From Candidatus Woesearchaeota archaeon (GTDB lineage: Archaea > Nanobdellota > Nanobdellia > Woesearchaeales > GW2011-AR4): a DNA stretch of 64,000 bases. The stretch lies in contig JACPMX010000011.1 of assembly GCA_016185755.1 (NCBI GenBank), positions 1 to 64,000 on the forward strand, given 5' to 3'. Below the pieces are notes generated by a model. The model worked only from the letters and a program-made list of their open reading frames with translations, was not told where the DNA came from and did not search any database. Made by a program: the position numbers and the translations under genes. This document shows positions 49,353 through 58,020 of the stretch, piece after piece. How positions within the stretch are numbered: position 1 is the first letter of the stretch; the number at the start of each line of letters is the position of its first letter.

Positions 49353-50925
49353 AAAACTGAAGGATTACATAAGGGAGCATTTAGGCAGAGGGTACTCCGG
49401 GCAGTCAGTAAAGAAAGCACTGGTGAGCCATGGCTATGACGAAAACTATGTTGACAGCTTGCTTAGAAAACACTCGGAACTGCAGCTTGTTAAAGCTTAT
49501 TCTGTTTTTATTTCATTATTGTTCATAGTGTCTTTTTTTGCATTTGATTTATTTACAATTAAGAGTCCACCACAAGAAATTACAGGCTACGCTGTTGGAA
49601 GCAGCTCAAACGAAGGCTGCTGCACATCAGTTTGCCAGCAGACTTCCAAAAGCGCCTGCTATGGAAAATTTGTTCCAGGAGCAAAATGCCCCGATTTGGA
49701 GCAGTGCAATGTCGGGTGCTGCATTGACAAGGAAGGCTACTGCCTGACGAATTACCTGAGCGGAAACTGCATAGGGAGCAACGGCACAAACATCAACAAG
49801 GACTGCAAGGACATAGTATTCTGCAGGAACATAACAGACAAGTCTTACACATCAAGGCGATACAGCATCAAGAGCAAGTCAGCAGGATTCTCTGCATTGA
49901 AGCCCGTGGCTGACTATTACAATTCATCCTTCAATATACAGTATTACCTCTATGATAAGGCAAATGTAATCTCTGTCAGGGCAGATATAAAGGACAGCGG
50001 AAAGATAATAGACTCGATAGAGCTTTATGACGACGGCTCGCATAATGACGGGGCGAAAAATGACAATCTCTATGGAAACAACTGGCCCAGCACAAAAATA
50101 AGGGATTTTGACGGCTTCAAGAAGCTTGACGTCGGCATTTCTGTAAAATATGATGACAACACTATCCAGTCAATTGGCGATGCCGGCAGCGCTGTGGTGC
50201 TTAACAACAACAAATGCCTCCCGATAATAAACGAGTGGCACCCAAATCAAAACCCGGGCATAATCTTTGCAGCTGACCATTATGAAGAGCAGCAGAAATT
50301 CGAGGCTGATGTTCAGAATTTCATCGGAGTGCTGTTCTCGATAGACAAGCTACCCTATAAGCAAAGCCTCAACATATACAGGCTTGACCAGTCACTGTCC
50401 TACTTCAATATGCCCACTTTGGCGAGCATTGCGTCAGGCTCCTGCCCTTCTTACAGCAACAGGAAGGACATGATTTTGGTGCTTGACAATGACGAGAAAT
50501 ACTGCGTCCATGAAGGCCTGAGGATGATAAGGGTGAACCCAAAGGCACTGTTTTATAAGAATATCACGGGCCTCAACGCAACTGACGCATTCGCCGATTT
50601 CTGCAGCTTTACCCTGACACCGCAGAAGCTTGCGGATGAGATAATAGCATTTGCATCGCCGCCGACGATTGTTGTCCATACGCTTGAAAATGTCACGTAC
50701 AATACAAGCGCAAACCTTTCATTCAGCATATCAGCAACAAACTACCCCCTGAACACCTCTGTGTTTTTGGACAGCTCATTGGTATTTAACAAAATATCAA
50801 ATGAGGAATCCAGGGAAAGCATCCTCCTAAATTTGACAAAAGAAACCAGCCTTGTTTTCATCAAGGCAGTCGACAGAAACCGGAACAAGGCATTCGCCCA
50901 GATTTTGCTGAACTCAACAAAATGA
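49327..50925 (+). CDS. Membrane-anchored Cys-rich surface protein with cytoplasmic GY motif
   Basis: A 532-residue protein from ATG 49327. Residues 1-45 form a cytoplasmic helical motif (LKDYIREHLGRGYSGQSVKK then SHGYDENYVDSLL), shared with two other proteins in this window. A membrane helix (about 58-78) follows, then a cysteine-rich outer region (GCCTSVCQQ, GCCIDKEGYC; about 95-170), and beta-rich domains to the C-terminus, including a segment with a DDGSHNDGAKND calcium-site look. No enzyme motif is seen. It is co-transcribed with the small basic protein and the next gene. Confidence 0.75.
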   Translation: MLSKKKIDKKLKDYIREHLGRGYSGQSVKKALVSHGYDENYVDSLLRKHSELQLVKAYSVFISLLFIVSFFAFDLFTIKSPPQEITGYAVGSSSNEGCCTSVCQQTSKSACYGKFVPGAKCPDLEQCNVGCCIDKEGYCLTNYLSGNCIGSNGTNINKDCKDIVFCRNITDKSYTSRRYSIKSKSAGFSALKPVADYYNSSFNIQYYLYDKANVISVRADIKDSGKIIDSIELYDDGSHNDGAKNDNLYGNNWPSTKIRDFDGFKKLDVGISVKYDDNTIQSIGDAGSAVVLNNNKCLPIINEWHPNQNPGIIFAADHYEEQQKFEADVQNFIGVLFSIDKLPYKQSLNIYRLDQSLSYFNMPTLASIASGSCPSYSNRKDMILVLDNDEKYCVHEGLRMIRVNPKALFYKNITGLNATDAFADFCSFTLTPQKLADEIIAFASPPTIVVHTLENVTYNTSANLSFSISATNYPLNTSVFLDSSLVFNKISNEESRESILLNLTKETSLVFIKAVDRNRNKAFAQILLNSTK

Positions 50926-51734
50926 GAAACAAAATAATGGCTTGCATTGTCCTGGTGCTGCTGATGGCAAACACCGCCAATGCAGAAAAATACTTCGTGC
51001 TTGACGTGAACCAGATAATAGGCTCCGTGACTTTCAACAGCATAAGCCTGAGGGAAATTGACAGGGCTGTGAAGTACACTGACAATGCCGGCTTTATGGC
51101 CAAGACCATCTCATTCCAAAATTCCGAAATAAGCAGCATTTACTACAACATGCCTGAAAACAAGAATTACCTTATTTATATCCCCTACAATGAAAATGCC
51201 GCAAGGATCGAGCTTTACAACCTGAAAAACTCAAAGATTATGGACATAGACGTAAGCTCATTTGCCAACACCTGCGGAAATAACTTTTGCGAAGAGCATG
51301 AAAGCCATGAAAGCTGCACAAAAGACTGCAGTTCTGGAGGCAAGGATGACTTTTGCGACGGATTGAAGGACGGGATTTGCGATCCTGACTGCTCCACCAA
51401 GACAGATGAAGACTGCGGAGGAACTGAAAAATCAGCCAATGCCTCGGCTGCAGGAAAGCCGGAGCTGCAGGGCAATAAGCCGGCTGAGGAAGCAAAAAAA
51501 ACTGAAAAAGACATTAGCTATATATCGTGGGCTTTATACGCGCTGCCGATAATAATCATACTTTTGCTATTCCTGTTTTTCAAAAAAAGGAAGGAAGGCA
51601 AAACAATAGGCATGCTGAGGCAATACATAAGCGATAACATAAGGAAGGGATTTAATCTCCAGCAGATAAAGGATGTTCTCTACAAAGAAGGCTATTCAGA
51701 AAAAGAAGTTGACAAGGCCATAAAGGCTATCTGA
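50922..51734 (+). CDS. Secreted-domain membrane protein with C-terminal GY motif
   Basis: A 270-residue type I membrane protein: signal peptide (about 1-21), outer beta domain, Cys-rich calcium-like segment CGNNFCEEHESHESCTKDC (about 114-135), Ala/Lys linker, one membrane helix (about 200-218), then a basic cytoplasmic tail with LRQYISDNIRKGFNLQQIK and KEGYSEKEVDKAIKAI. The tail motif matches the N-terminal motif of the preceding protein. The ATG overlaps its stop (ATGA), so the two are likely a complex whose cytoplasmic motifs bind the same partner. Confidence 0.75.
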   Translation: MRNKIMACIVLVLLMANTANAEKYFVLDVNQIIGSVTFNSISLREIDRAVKYTDNAGFMAKTISFQNSEISSIYYNMPENKNYLIYIPYNENAARIELYNLKNSKIMDIDVSSFANTCGNNFCEEHESHESCTKDCSSGGKDDFCDGLKDGICDPDCSTKTDEDCGGTEKSANASAAGKPELQGNKPAEEAKKTEKDISYISWALYALPIIIILLLFLFFKKRKEGKTIGMLRQYISDNIRKGFNLQQIKDVLYKEGYSEKEVDKAIKAI

Positions 51735-53706
51735 CTCTTGCGCCGTCCTTTGACTTTTCTACTTTGACTGTTTCCTTATCTGTTTTTAGTTCTTTATTTT
51801 CAAAATATACCTTGCTGCCTTTGACAATCATGCTGAGCTTTGCGAATTCCTCATATGTAATCTGTTTTGCAGCATTTTCAAATCCCTCAAAATAAACTTT
51901 GTCTCCGGGCTCGCTTTTTTCAACGGTCAATAATCCACACCCGGTTCCGTCATCCCCTGCAAGGAGCATTCCATTGCTCTCAACACCCCTCAATTTGGCC
52001 GGCTTCAAATTAGAAACAACAATTATCTTCTTGTTTTTCAACTCGTCTGCCGAGTAATGACCCTTAATTCCAGCCACTAACTGCCTTTTTTCATCTCCTA
52101 AATCAATATCCAAAATGTAAAGCTTGTCGGCATTGGGATGGTCCCTGACATCAATAATTTTTGCAGCCTTGAGGCTTAATGGAAATTCAGGCTTTGCCTC
52201 CTGAACATCCTCAACTTTTTTAATCAGGATTTCATCCTTCCCAATCTTGTGATTATTGAGATTGAAGCTTATGTCCTTCCATTTCAGGTTTTTCAGATTA
52301 AGCTGGCCCTGCAAAGCTGAAGAAATGCCGGGCATTGCAGGCTGCACTAAAATGCTGAGGTTCTTGACTATATTTGCGCAAAGGCCGCATATTTCACGGG
52401 CTTTTTCCCTGTCTTTCCTTATTAAAAACCAGGGCTCGCTTTCCTGGAAATACTTGTTACCAAGGTCAGAAATTGCCATTATCTCGCTAAGGGCAAGGCT
52501 GAAATTGAAGCCTTCATAATGCTGCTTTACTTTCTCCACCTTATCATTTATCTCAGCGATTACTTTCTCGTTTTTGTCTATCCCTTTGATTTCACCATCA
52601 AAACTTTTATTGATGAAATTCAGGACCCGGTAGCAGAAATTGCCAAAATTTCCAACTAGCTCATTATTTACCCTTTCTTTAAGCAAATCTTCAGAATACT
52701 CGCCGTCGCTTTCGAGAGGCATTGCCCCAAGGATGTAAAACCTGAACAGGTCAACACCATATTTTTTCATTTGCTCAAAAGGCTCTATTATATTGCCTGT
52801 CGACTTGCCCATTTTGGTTCCCTTGGACAATATGAATCCATGGACAAACAGCTGCTTTGGAAGCGTAATTTTTGCCGATATCAGCATTGCAGGCCAGAAA
52901 GCGGCATGGAATCTCAAAATATCCTTGCCTATGACGTGGACATCGGCCGGCCAAAATTTTTTAAACTCCTTTTCATCCCTGCCGTAACCGACAGCAGTTA
53001 TATAATTAGACAGCGCATCGCACCATACATACATGATATGGCTTTCATCGTTTGGGACGGGAATCCCCCATGGCAAAGAAGTCCTTGGCCTTGAGAAGCT
53101 TATGTCATTTGCAATCCTGAGGAAAGACAGGATTTCATTCTTCCTTACCTCAGGCACTATCCTGTACTCATACGATTCTATCAGCCTGGCAACCTCTTCG
53201 CGGTATCTTGAAAGCCTGAAAAAATAGTTTTCCTCCTCGACGAGCTGGACTTCCCTCGTCGGATGGTTAGGGCATTTCCCGCTTTCAAGCTCCCTTTCGG
53301 CCTTGAAGGCCTCGCATCCGGTGCAGTAAAGGCCACTGTATTTTTTCTTGTAAATATCATCGCTTTTTACCAGCTCTTCCCACAGCTTTATCGCGCCCGG
53401 GTAGTGGCTCTTCCTGTCAGTTGTCCTGATAAAATCGTCATTTGAGACATTCAGTTCCCTGTACAGTTTCCTGAATAGGGCGGCATTTGCATCAAGAAAT
53501 TCCATAATATCCTTGCCCTGCTTCCTTGCAGTTTCCCAGTTTTTCAGCCCGTGCTCGTCAGCCCCTGTCTGGAACCTAACGTCCTTGCCGAGAAGCCTGT
53601 TAAATCTTGCAAACGCGTCCGCCTGTATTATCTCAAGGGCATGGCCAAGGTGAGGGGCTGAATTAGTGTAGGGTATTGCTGCCGTGATGTAAAATTTCTT
53701 TTTCAT
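51727..53706 (-). CDS. metG: Methionyl-tRNA synthetase with C-terminal tRNA-binding domain
   Basis: A 659-residue class I synthetase. The HIGH motif is HLGH in NSAPHLGHALEI, and KMSKS appears as GTKMGKSTGNIIEP. The CP domain contains one zinc-type pair (CTGCEAF and GKCPNHP). Residues about 365-510 are the helical anticodon-binding domain, and about 545-640 an EMAPII/Trbp111-type OB fold (IIDVRDHPNADKLYILDIDL). Fusion to this domain is common in bacterial MetRS. It charges both the initiator tRNA-Met in this window and elongator tRNA-Met. It converges with the surface-protein operon, overlapping by 8 nt. Confidence 0.95.
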   Translation of the reverse strand: MKKKFYITAAIPYTNSAPHLGHALEIIQADAFARFNRLLGKDVRFQTGADEHGLKNWETARKQGKDIMEFLDANAALFRKLYRELNVSNDDFIRTTDRKSHYPGAIKLWEELVKSDDIYKKKYSGLYCTGCEAFKAERELESGKCPNHPTREVQLVEEENYFFRLSRYREEVARLIESYEYRIVPEVRKNEILSFLRIANDISFSRPRTSLPWGIPVPNDESHIMYVWCDALSNYITAVGYGRDEKEFKKFWPADVHVIGKDILRFHAAFWPAMLISAKITLPKQLFVHGFILSKGTKMGKSTGNIIEPFEQMKKYGVDLFRFYILGAMPLESDGEYSEDLLKERVNNELVGNFGNFCYRVLNFINKSFDGEIKGIDKNEKVIAEINDKVEKVKQHYEGFNFSLALSEIMAISDLGNKYFQESEPWFLIRKDREKAREICGLCANIVKNLSILVQPAMPGISSALQGQLNLKNLKWKDISFNLNNHKIGKDEILIKKVEDVQEAKPEFPLSLKAAKIIDVRDHPNADKLYILDIDLGDEKRQLVAGIKGHYSADELKNKKIIVVSNLKPAKLRGVESNGMLLAGDDGTGCGLLTVEKSEPGDKVYFEGFENAAKQITYEEFAKLSMIVKGSKVYFENKELKTDKETVKVEKSKDGARVR

Positions 53707-53805
53707 TTTTGTGTTGTTTATTCTATTGTGTTTTTAAATGTTTATGCATGTTGGAGATTCTCTTATGCAAAAGGTTTAAATAGTTTAAAGGATGATAAGC
53801 TGTAT

Positions 53806-54309
53806 ATGGAAAACAAGAAGCTTGGTTTTGTAATTTTATCCATCAGCGTAGTTGCAAGCGTGCTGGCATTCAGCTTCATGGGAGCCCTTGGCAGGCAGAC
53901 AACTGCCCTTCAATGTTATCCGACAAGCGAATGCCAGCGAGTATCATCATTGATAAGCCTGTCGCACATAGCAGTAGGATTAATCTCATTTATAGGGGCG
54001 CTGGGGATATATCTCTTGTTCTTCAGCACAAGCGAGGAAGCTATTTTAAAGAGGCTTGAGCACGAAAAAAACATGAAGATTGAAGGCGACAAGTTCGAGC
54101 TTGTTTTGAAGTCAATGGACGAGAACGAGAAAAAAGTGCTGAAGGCAGTCAGGGAGCAGGACGGGATAACCCAGTCAACACTGAAGTTCAGGGCAGACTT
54201 GTCAAAGGCAAAAATAAGCCAGATACTTACAGATTTCGAGAAGAAGCAGCTTGTGAGAAGGGAATTGAAGGGAAAAACTTATGCTGTTTACTTGACAGAG
54301 AATTTCTAG
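53806..54309 (+). CDS. Membrane-anchored winged-helix regulator
   Basis: A 167-residue protein from ATG 53806; the track start lies upstream of the TATA-like GTTTAAATAG (53775). Two membrane helices (about 8-28 and 48-70) flank a short outer loop with two Cys. The cytoplasmic part holds a winged helix: KKVLKAVREQDGITQSTLKF, then LSKAKISQILTDFEKKQLVR and a wing with KGKTYAVYL. Such proteins respond to membrane or outside signals. Targets unknown. Confidence 0.82.
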   Translation: MENKKLGFVILSISVVASVLAFSFMGALGRQTTALQCYPTSECQRVSSLISLSHIAVGLISFIGALGIYLLFFSTSEEAILKRLEHEKNMKIEGDKFELVLKSMDENEKKVLKAVREQDGITQSTLKFRADLSKAKISQILTDFEKKQLVRRELKGKTYAVYLTENF

Positions 54310-54360
54310 TTTTAGAAAATTATTTAAATTATGCATTAATCAAAGCCAAAAGGTGGTTTC

Positions 54361-55062
54361 ATGAAGCTCAACAAACTGATTACAAAGAAAGGCATATTGT
54401 TTCTGCTTATATTCAGCGCATTGGTTTTTATAGGGGATAAAATAAATTTCTCAAAGCTCGTCGGAGCTGAAAACCAGTTCTTCACACTGTTCCAGTTCTT
54501 CGGCCCGGTTGCCGGGGCATTTCTGGGGCCGGTTGTAGGGGTTTTGTCAGTTTTGATTGCCGAGATTGCTAGCAAGATTGCAAATAATGCGGCATTTGAC
54601 TTTGTTACAGTCTTGAGGCTCACCCCGATGCTTTTCGCGGCATGGTACTTTGGCGCTAAAAAGGACAAGCTGAGCTTTTTTGTTCCAATTGCGGCAATCG
54701 CATTGTTCATTGCGCATCCTGTCGGAAGGCAAGTTTGGTTTTTTTCATTGTTCTGGACAATACCAATCATAGTAAAGCTGCTTCCCAAGAAATACGGCGA
54801 AAGCGTTTTTTTAAGAAGCCTTGGAGCCACGTTCACAGCGCATGCAGCCGGAGGCGCGATGTGGAACTACATTGTTCCAATGACTCCTGGCGCATGGGTC
54901 ACGCTTATTCCCATAGTAATATATGAAAGGCTGCTGTTTGCAGGAGGCATTGCAATATCATTTGTTTTGCTGAATACGCTGCTTGACAGGCTTGATGCAA
55001 AAACAAAGTCAGAATATGTCAATGTTGACAAAAGGCATGTCCTGTTCAGGCAGGCCTCCTAG
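54361..55062 (+). CDS. Multi-helix membrane protein, possible ECF S-component
   Basis: A 233-residue protein with about six membrane helices. The segment FFGPVAGAFLGPVVGVLSVL and later small-residue-rich helices resemble substrate-binding (S) components of ECF vitamin transporters, but the AxxxA motif is not clear and no EcfT or EcfA gene is near. The alternative is an unassigned membrane protein. It follows the wHTH gene (50 nt) and precedes Lrp by 8 nt, so it may be under their control. Confidence 0.62.
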   Translation: MKLNKLITKKGILFLLIFSALVFIGDKINFSKLVGAENQFFTLFQFFGPVAGAFLGPVVGVLSVLIAEIASKIANNAAFDFVTVLRLTPMLFAAWYFGAKKDKLSFFVPIAAIALFIAHPVGRQVWFFSLFWTIPIIVKLLPKKYGESVFLRSLGATFTAHAAGGAMWNYIVPMTPGAWVTLIPIVIYERLLFAGGIAISFVLLNTLLDRLDAKTKSEYVNVDKRHVLFRQAS

Positions 55063-55070
55063 GTGCTTTC

Positions 55071-55499
55071 ATGGACAAGCTGGATTTTGGGATTCTGGAA
55101 TTTTTGTCAAGGAATTCAAGGACACCCTTCATGGAATTGGCAAGAAGGCTAAAGGTTTCTGAGTCAGCCATAAGGAAAAGAGTTGCAAATCTTGAGAAAA
55201 ACGGCATAATAAAGAAATACTCGCTTGTTCTTGACAATAACAAGGCAGGCATGGGAAACATTGCCTTGGTAGGAGTTGACATCATGCCTGAAAAATACCT
55301 TGAAGTGGCTGAAAAGCTCACAAAATTCGAGGAAATAAAATATGCGGCTTCAACAATGGGTGACCATATGTTCATGCTTGAGATACTTGCCAGGGATGAT
55401 GATGAATTGCGCTCGATTTCTGAAAAGATAAGAAGGATAGAAGGGGTTACAAGGATATGCCCTGCCATTGTAAAAGATACGCTTAAAGGCGCTTTATAG
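55071..55499 (+). CDS. Lrp/AsnC-family transcription regulator
   Basis: A 142-residue regulator: HTH at about residues 5-45 (ILEFLSRNSRTPFMELARRL, VSESAIRKRVANLEKNGIIK) and a RAM ligand domain at 60-138. Length and order match archaeal Lrp proteins, which form octamers sensing amino acids. The ATG is 8 nt after the membrane-protein stop. Its likely targets include its own operon or the FTR1 region downstream, but no operator was identified. Confidence 0.92.
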   Translation: MDKLDFGILEFLSRNSRTPFMELARRLKVSESAIRKRVANLEKNGIIKKYSLVLDNNKAGMGNIALVGVDIMPEKYLEVAEKLTKFEEIKYAASTMGDHMFMLEILARDDDELRSISEKIRRIEGVTRICPAIVKDTLKGAL

Positions 55500-55603
55500 C
55501 AATGCGAATTTCGCACTATTTTTAACGTAAACAGGAAACTATCCAGAAAGCTTTAAATATAAGCCACAACTCCAAATTAACAATTGTTAAGTTTGGTGGT
55601 TTT

Positions 55604-55765
55604 ATGGCAGGAGGATTAGAAAGCAAAATTTCACTAAGCCATTCCAGCGCAGGAGCTTTAGGAGCTGGAATTGCGGGCTATGTTATAGCCGGCCTTACAG
55701 GGGCGGGAGTAGCTGCCTTGGGAGTTTATGCAGCCACAACTCTTTATAATATTCTAAATGGATAA
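55604..55765 (+). CDS. Small Gly/Ala-rich membrane peptide
   Basis: A 53-residue ORF missing from the track: MAGGLESKISLSHSSAGALG, then one Gly/Ala-rich hydrophobic helix (IAGYVIAGLTGAGVAALGVY). It has a good TATA-like CTTTAAATAT (55552-55561) and GGTGG near the start, and ends 9 nt before FTR1. The glycine pattern could support helix packing or resemble a small bacteriocin-like peptide; both are guesses. Confidence 0.65.
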   Translation: MAGGLESKISLSHSSAGALGAGIAGYVIAGLTGAGVAALGVYAATTLYNILNG

Positions 55766-55774
55766 TAAGAAAAA

Positions 55775-56596
55775 ATGCTTGAATCTTTTTTAGTCACGTC
55801 AAGGGAAACTTTGGAGGCAAGCCTGGTTATAGGGATTGTGCTGGCTTATCTCAACAGGACTAACAACAAAAATTACAGGAAGACTGTCTATTATGGCATC
55901 GGGGTTGGAATTCTTGCAAGCATTGTTGCAGCCGTAATCTTCACTTTTTTTGCAGGCGGATTTGAGGGAAAGGCGGAGCAGATTTTTGAGGGGATAACAA
56001 TGCTTATCGGAGCTTTTTTGCTTACCACAATGATACTGTGGATGATGCAGCAAAGGCACATCTCAAAGGAGATTGAGGGAAAAGTCGAGAAGCACCTGAT
56101 GAGCGCGCAGCCTTTATTTTCCCACATGGGAATTTTCATGCTCATTTTTATTGCAATCATAAGGGAAGGCGTTGAAACTGTCATATTCCTGAACGCAGTA
56201 AACTACGCAAGCGGCATAAATTTCATAGGAGGCACGCTTGGAATCCTGGCAGCCATAGTTGTGGGCTATCTTTTCTTTTTAGGCACAAGAAAAATTAATC
56301 TGAAAAGACTGTTTAGTGTCAGCAGCATTTTGCTGATATTGTTTGCAGCAGGACTTGTGGCGCATGGATTTCATGAGTTTGAGGAAGCTGGAGTTATAAG
56401 CGGGATTATATCTCCTTTGTTTGACATAAATCATGTGTTAAATGAGAAGGGGCTTTTTGGAGGCTTCCTGAAGGGGCTGTTTGGCTACAATGGAAACCCA
56501 AGTTTGCTTGAAGTGATTGCATGGGCGTCATACCTCGGAATCATTTTCCTTTTATACAACAGAATCGAGAATTCTAAGCTCAGGACAAGCGCTTGA
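55775..56596 (+). CDS. FTR1-family iron permease
   Basis: A 273-residue membrane protein with seven predicted helices. The two REXXE-type iron motifs are present: SRETLEASLVIG (about 9-14) in helix 1 and IIREGVETVIFLNA (about 130-134) in helix 4. A HGFHEFEEAG segment in helix 6 adds further possible ligands. The family takes up Fe3+ after oxidation by a partner oxidase or peroxidase; none is adjacent, but iron/redox genes follow. It shares the transcript of the small peptide. Confidence 0.92.
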   Translation: MLESFLVTSRETLEASLVIGIVLAYLNRTNNKNYRKTVYYGIGVGILASIVAAVIFTFFAGGFEGKAEQIFEGITMLIGAFLLTTMILWMMQQRHISKEIEGKVEKHLMSAQPLFSHMGIFMLIFIAIIREGVETVIFLNAVNYASGINFIGGTLGILAAIVVGYLFFLGTRKINLKRLFSVSSILLILFAAGLVAHGFHEFEEAGVISGIISPLFDINHVLNEKGLFGGFLKGLFGYNGNPSLLEVIAWASYLGIIFLLYNRIENSKLRTSA

Positions 56597-56638
56597 TTTA
56601 TCATAAAATATAAAAACCTCCGGGAAAACTAGTTTTTG

Positions 56639-56923
56639 ATGAAAAACCTGCTGTGGTACCTGATTGCAGGCACAAAGGGAGGGGAAACAAGAGGAAAAAT
56701 TATTGATTTTCTTAAGAAGAACCCTTCCAATGCAAACAAACTTGCCGAGGCCCTAAAGCTGGACTACAAGACGGTTAGGCATCACATAAACGTGCTCGAA
56801 AAGAACAACATCATAACAGCCGTCAATAAGGGCAATTACGGAGCAGTTTACTTTTTGTCAGAGGATATGAAGCTTAACTACCAGCTTTTTGGCGAGATTT
56901 GGGCTAAATTTGGGAAAAAGTAA
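56639..56923 (+). CDS. ArsR-type winged-helix regulator
   Basis: A 94-residue protein from ATG 56639 (MKNLLWYLIAGTKGGETRGK). The helix-turn-helix NANKLAEALKLDYKTVRHHI and wing NKGNYGAVYFLSEDMK are those of ArsR/MarR-like DNA-binding proteins. No metal-binding Cys are present. It lies between FTR1 and the redox genes and may regulate either. Confidence 0.85.
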   Translation: MKNLLWYLIAGTKGGETRGKIIDFLKKNPSNANKLAEALKLDYKTVRHHINVLEKNNIITAVNKGNYGAVYFLSEDMKLNYQLFGEIWAKFGKK

Positions 56924-56950
56924 ATAAATAGGCATTCTTTCTTCATTAAT

Positions 56951-57235
56951 ATGGCAATGCTCATGAATCTGACGACAATGATGGCTGTCGTTTCCTCTAT
57001 CGCGCTTGCCGGGCTCCTGCACATTTACATAAGAAACCTCAAAAAAATAAAATCTAATTTCACAATTGGATTGTTTATTTTTGCACTGCTGTTTCTTATA
57101 CAAAATCTAGTTTCACTTTACTATTATCTGACCATGATGGAGTATTACAGCCCTGAAGTTGAGCTTCATGTCTTTATTTTGACGCTTTTGCAGACGATAG
57201 GGTTTTTGGTGTTGCTGAAAATAACGTGGGAGTGA
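56951..57235 (+). CDS. Small three-helix membrane protein
   Basis: A 94-residue protein with three membrane helices (about 8-26, 38-58 and 72-92) separated by charged turns. TATA-like AAATAAATAGG lies upstream at 56923. I see no family motif. It precedes the thioredoxin-like lipoprotein by 5 nt, probably as a co-transcribed partner. Confidence 0.68.
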   Translation: MAMLMNLTTMMAVVSSIALAGLLHIYIRNLKKIKSNFTIGLFIFALLFLIQNLVSLYYYLTMMEYYSPEVELHVFILTLLQTIGFLVLLKITWE

Positions 57236-57240
57236 ATAAA

Positions 57241-57804
57241 ATGAAAACAATAATCTGCTTAGTTTTTGTATTAGCTTTCAGCGCGGCATTGCTTGGATGC
57301 ACGCAGGCTGAAATTTCAATGGAAAAGGAAGACGCAATGGCGGAGAAAGACAGTTCTATAATGGAAAAAGAAGCCATGATGGAAAAAAACGCATCTGCAA
57401 TGGCTAAAGAGGAAACGATGATGGAAAAATCCCCTTATGCAGGAAAAGTACTGGCTGGAACAGGCTCAACAAAGTATCTTGATTTCAGCAAAGCCGATTA
57501 TGACAAGGCATTGCAGGAGAAAAAGAAAATATTGCTTTATTTTTATGCCAACTGGTGCCCAATATGCAAAAAGGAACAAGCGGATACTTTTGCGGCCTTT
57601 AATGAATTAAATGACCCTGGCTTGGTCGGGTTTAGGGTAAATTACAGGGACGGCGATGATGATGAGTCTGAAAAGGCTTTGGCAAAGGAATTTGGAGTGG
57701 GCTACCAGCATACAAAAGTCATTTTAAAAGATGGCCAAAGAATACTCAAAGCGCCTGATTCATGGGACAAGGCAAGATATCTGGAAGAGTTAGGCAAGAT
57801 TTAA
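57241..57804 (+). CDS. Thioredoxin-like lipoprotein with Met/Lys/Glu-rich stalk
   Basis: A 187-residue lipoprotein from ATG 57241; lipobox AALLGCTQ (Cys about 20). Residues about 27-66 are a low-complexity stalk built of MEKE/MMEK-like units with about ten Met, suggesting a flexible linker or methionine-rich metal or oxidant sink. The thioredoxin fold follows with WCPICKKEQ (CxxC) and a late strand VILKDGQRI. It would reduce disulfides outside the membrane, probably receiving electrons from CcdA encoded next. Confidence 0.88.
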   Translation: MKTIICLVFVLAFSAALLGCTQAEISMEKEDAMAEKDSSIMEKEAMMEKNASAMAKEETMMEKSPYAGKVLAGTGSTKYLDFSKADYDKALQEKKKILLYFYANWCPICKKEQADTFAAFNELNDPGLVGFRVNYRDGDDDESEKALAKEFGVGYQHTKVILKDGQRILKAPDSWDKARYLEELGKI

Positions 57805-57962
57805 AAAACTCATTAAATACAAACAACACATTTAAAATTTAAAAACCCGAGAACGACCTCTTTAAGTATAATTGATTGAGGTAACCAGTTTTTGATTTTT
57901 ATTGCAATGTATGGTGAGGCTTTTCGATGTGGCAGGCGGAGAAAAGCCGAGCACTATTTATT

Positions 57963-57977
57963 GTGAGCGAAGCGAAC
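57963..57977 (+). repeat. GAGCGAAGCGAAC intergenic motif, copy 2
   Basis: GTGAGCGAAGCGAAC in the 216-bp gap before ccdA, followed by AGGTTAAA; copy 1 at 29746 is also followed within 20 bases by GGTTAAG. The rest of the gap is AT-rich with no gene seen. Confidence 0.5.
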
Positions 57978-58020
57978 AGGTTAAAAATTTTGGAAAAAAT
58001 TAAATAAACTTTAAAATAAA

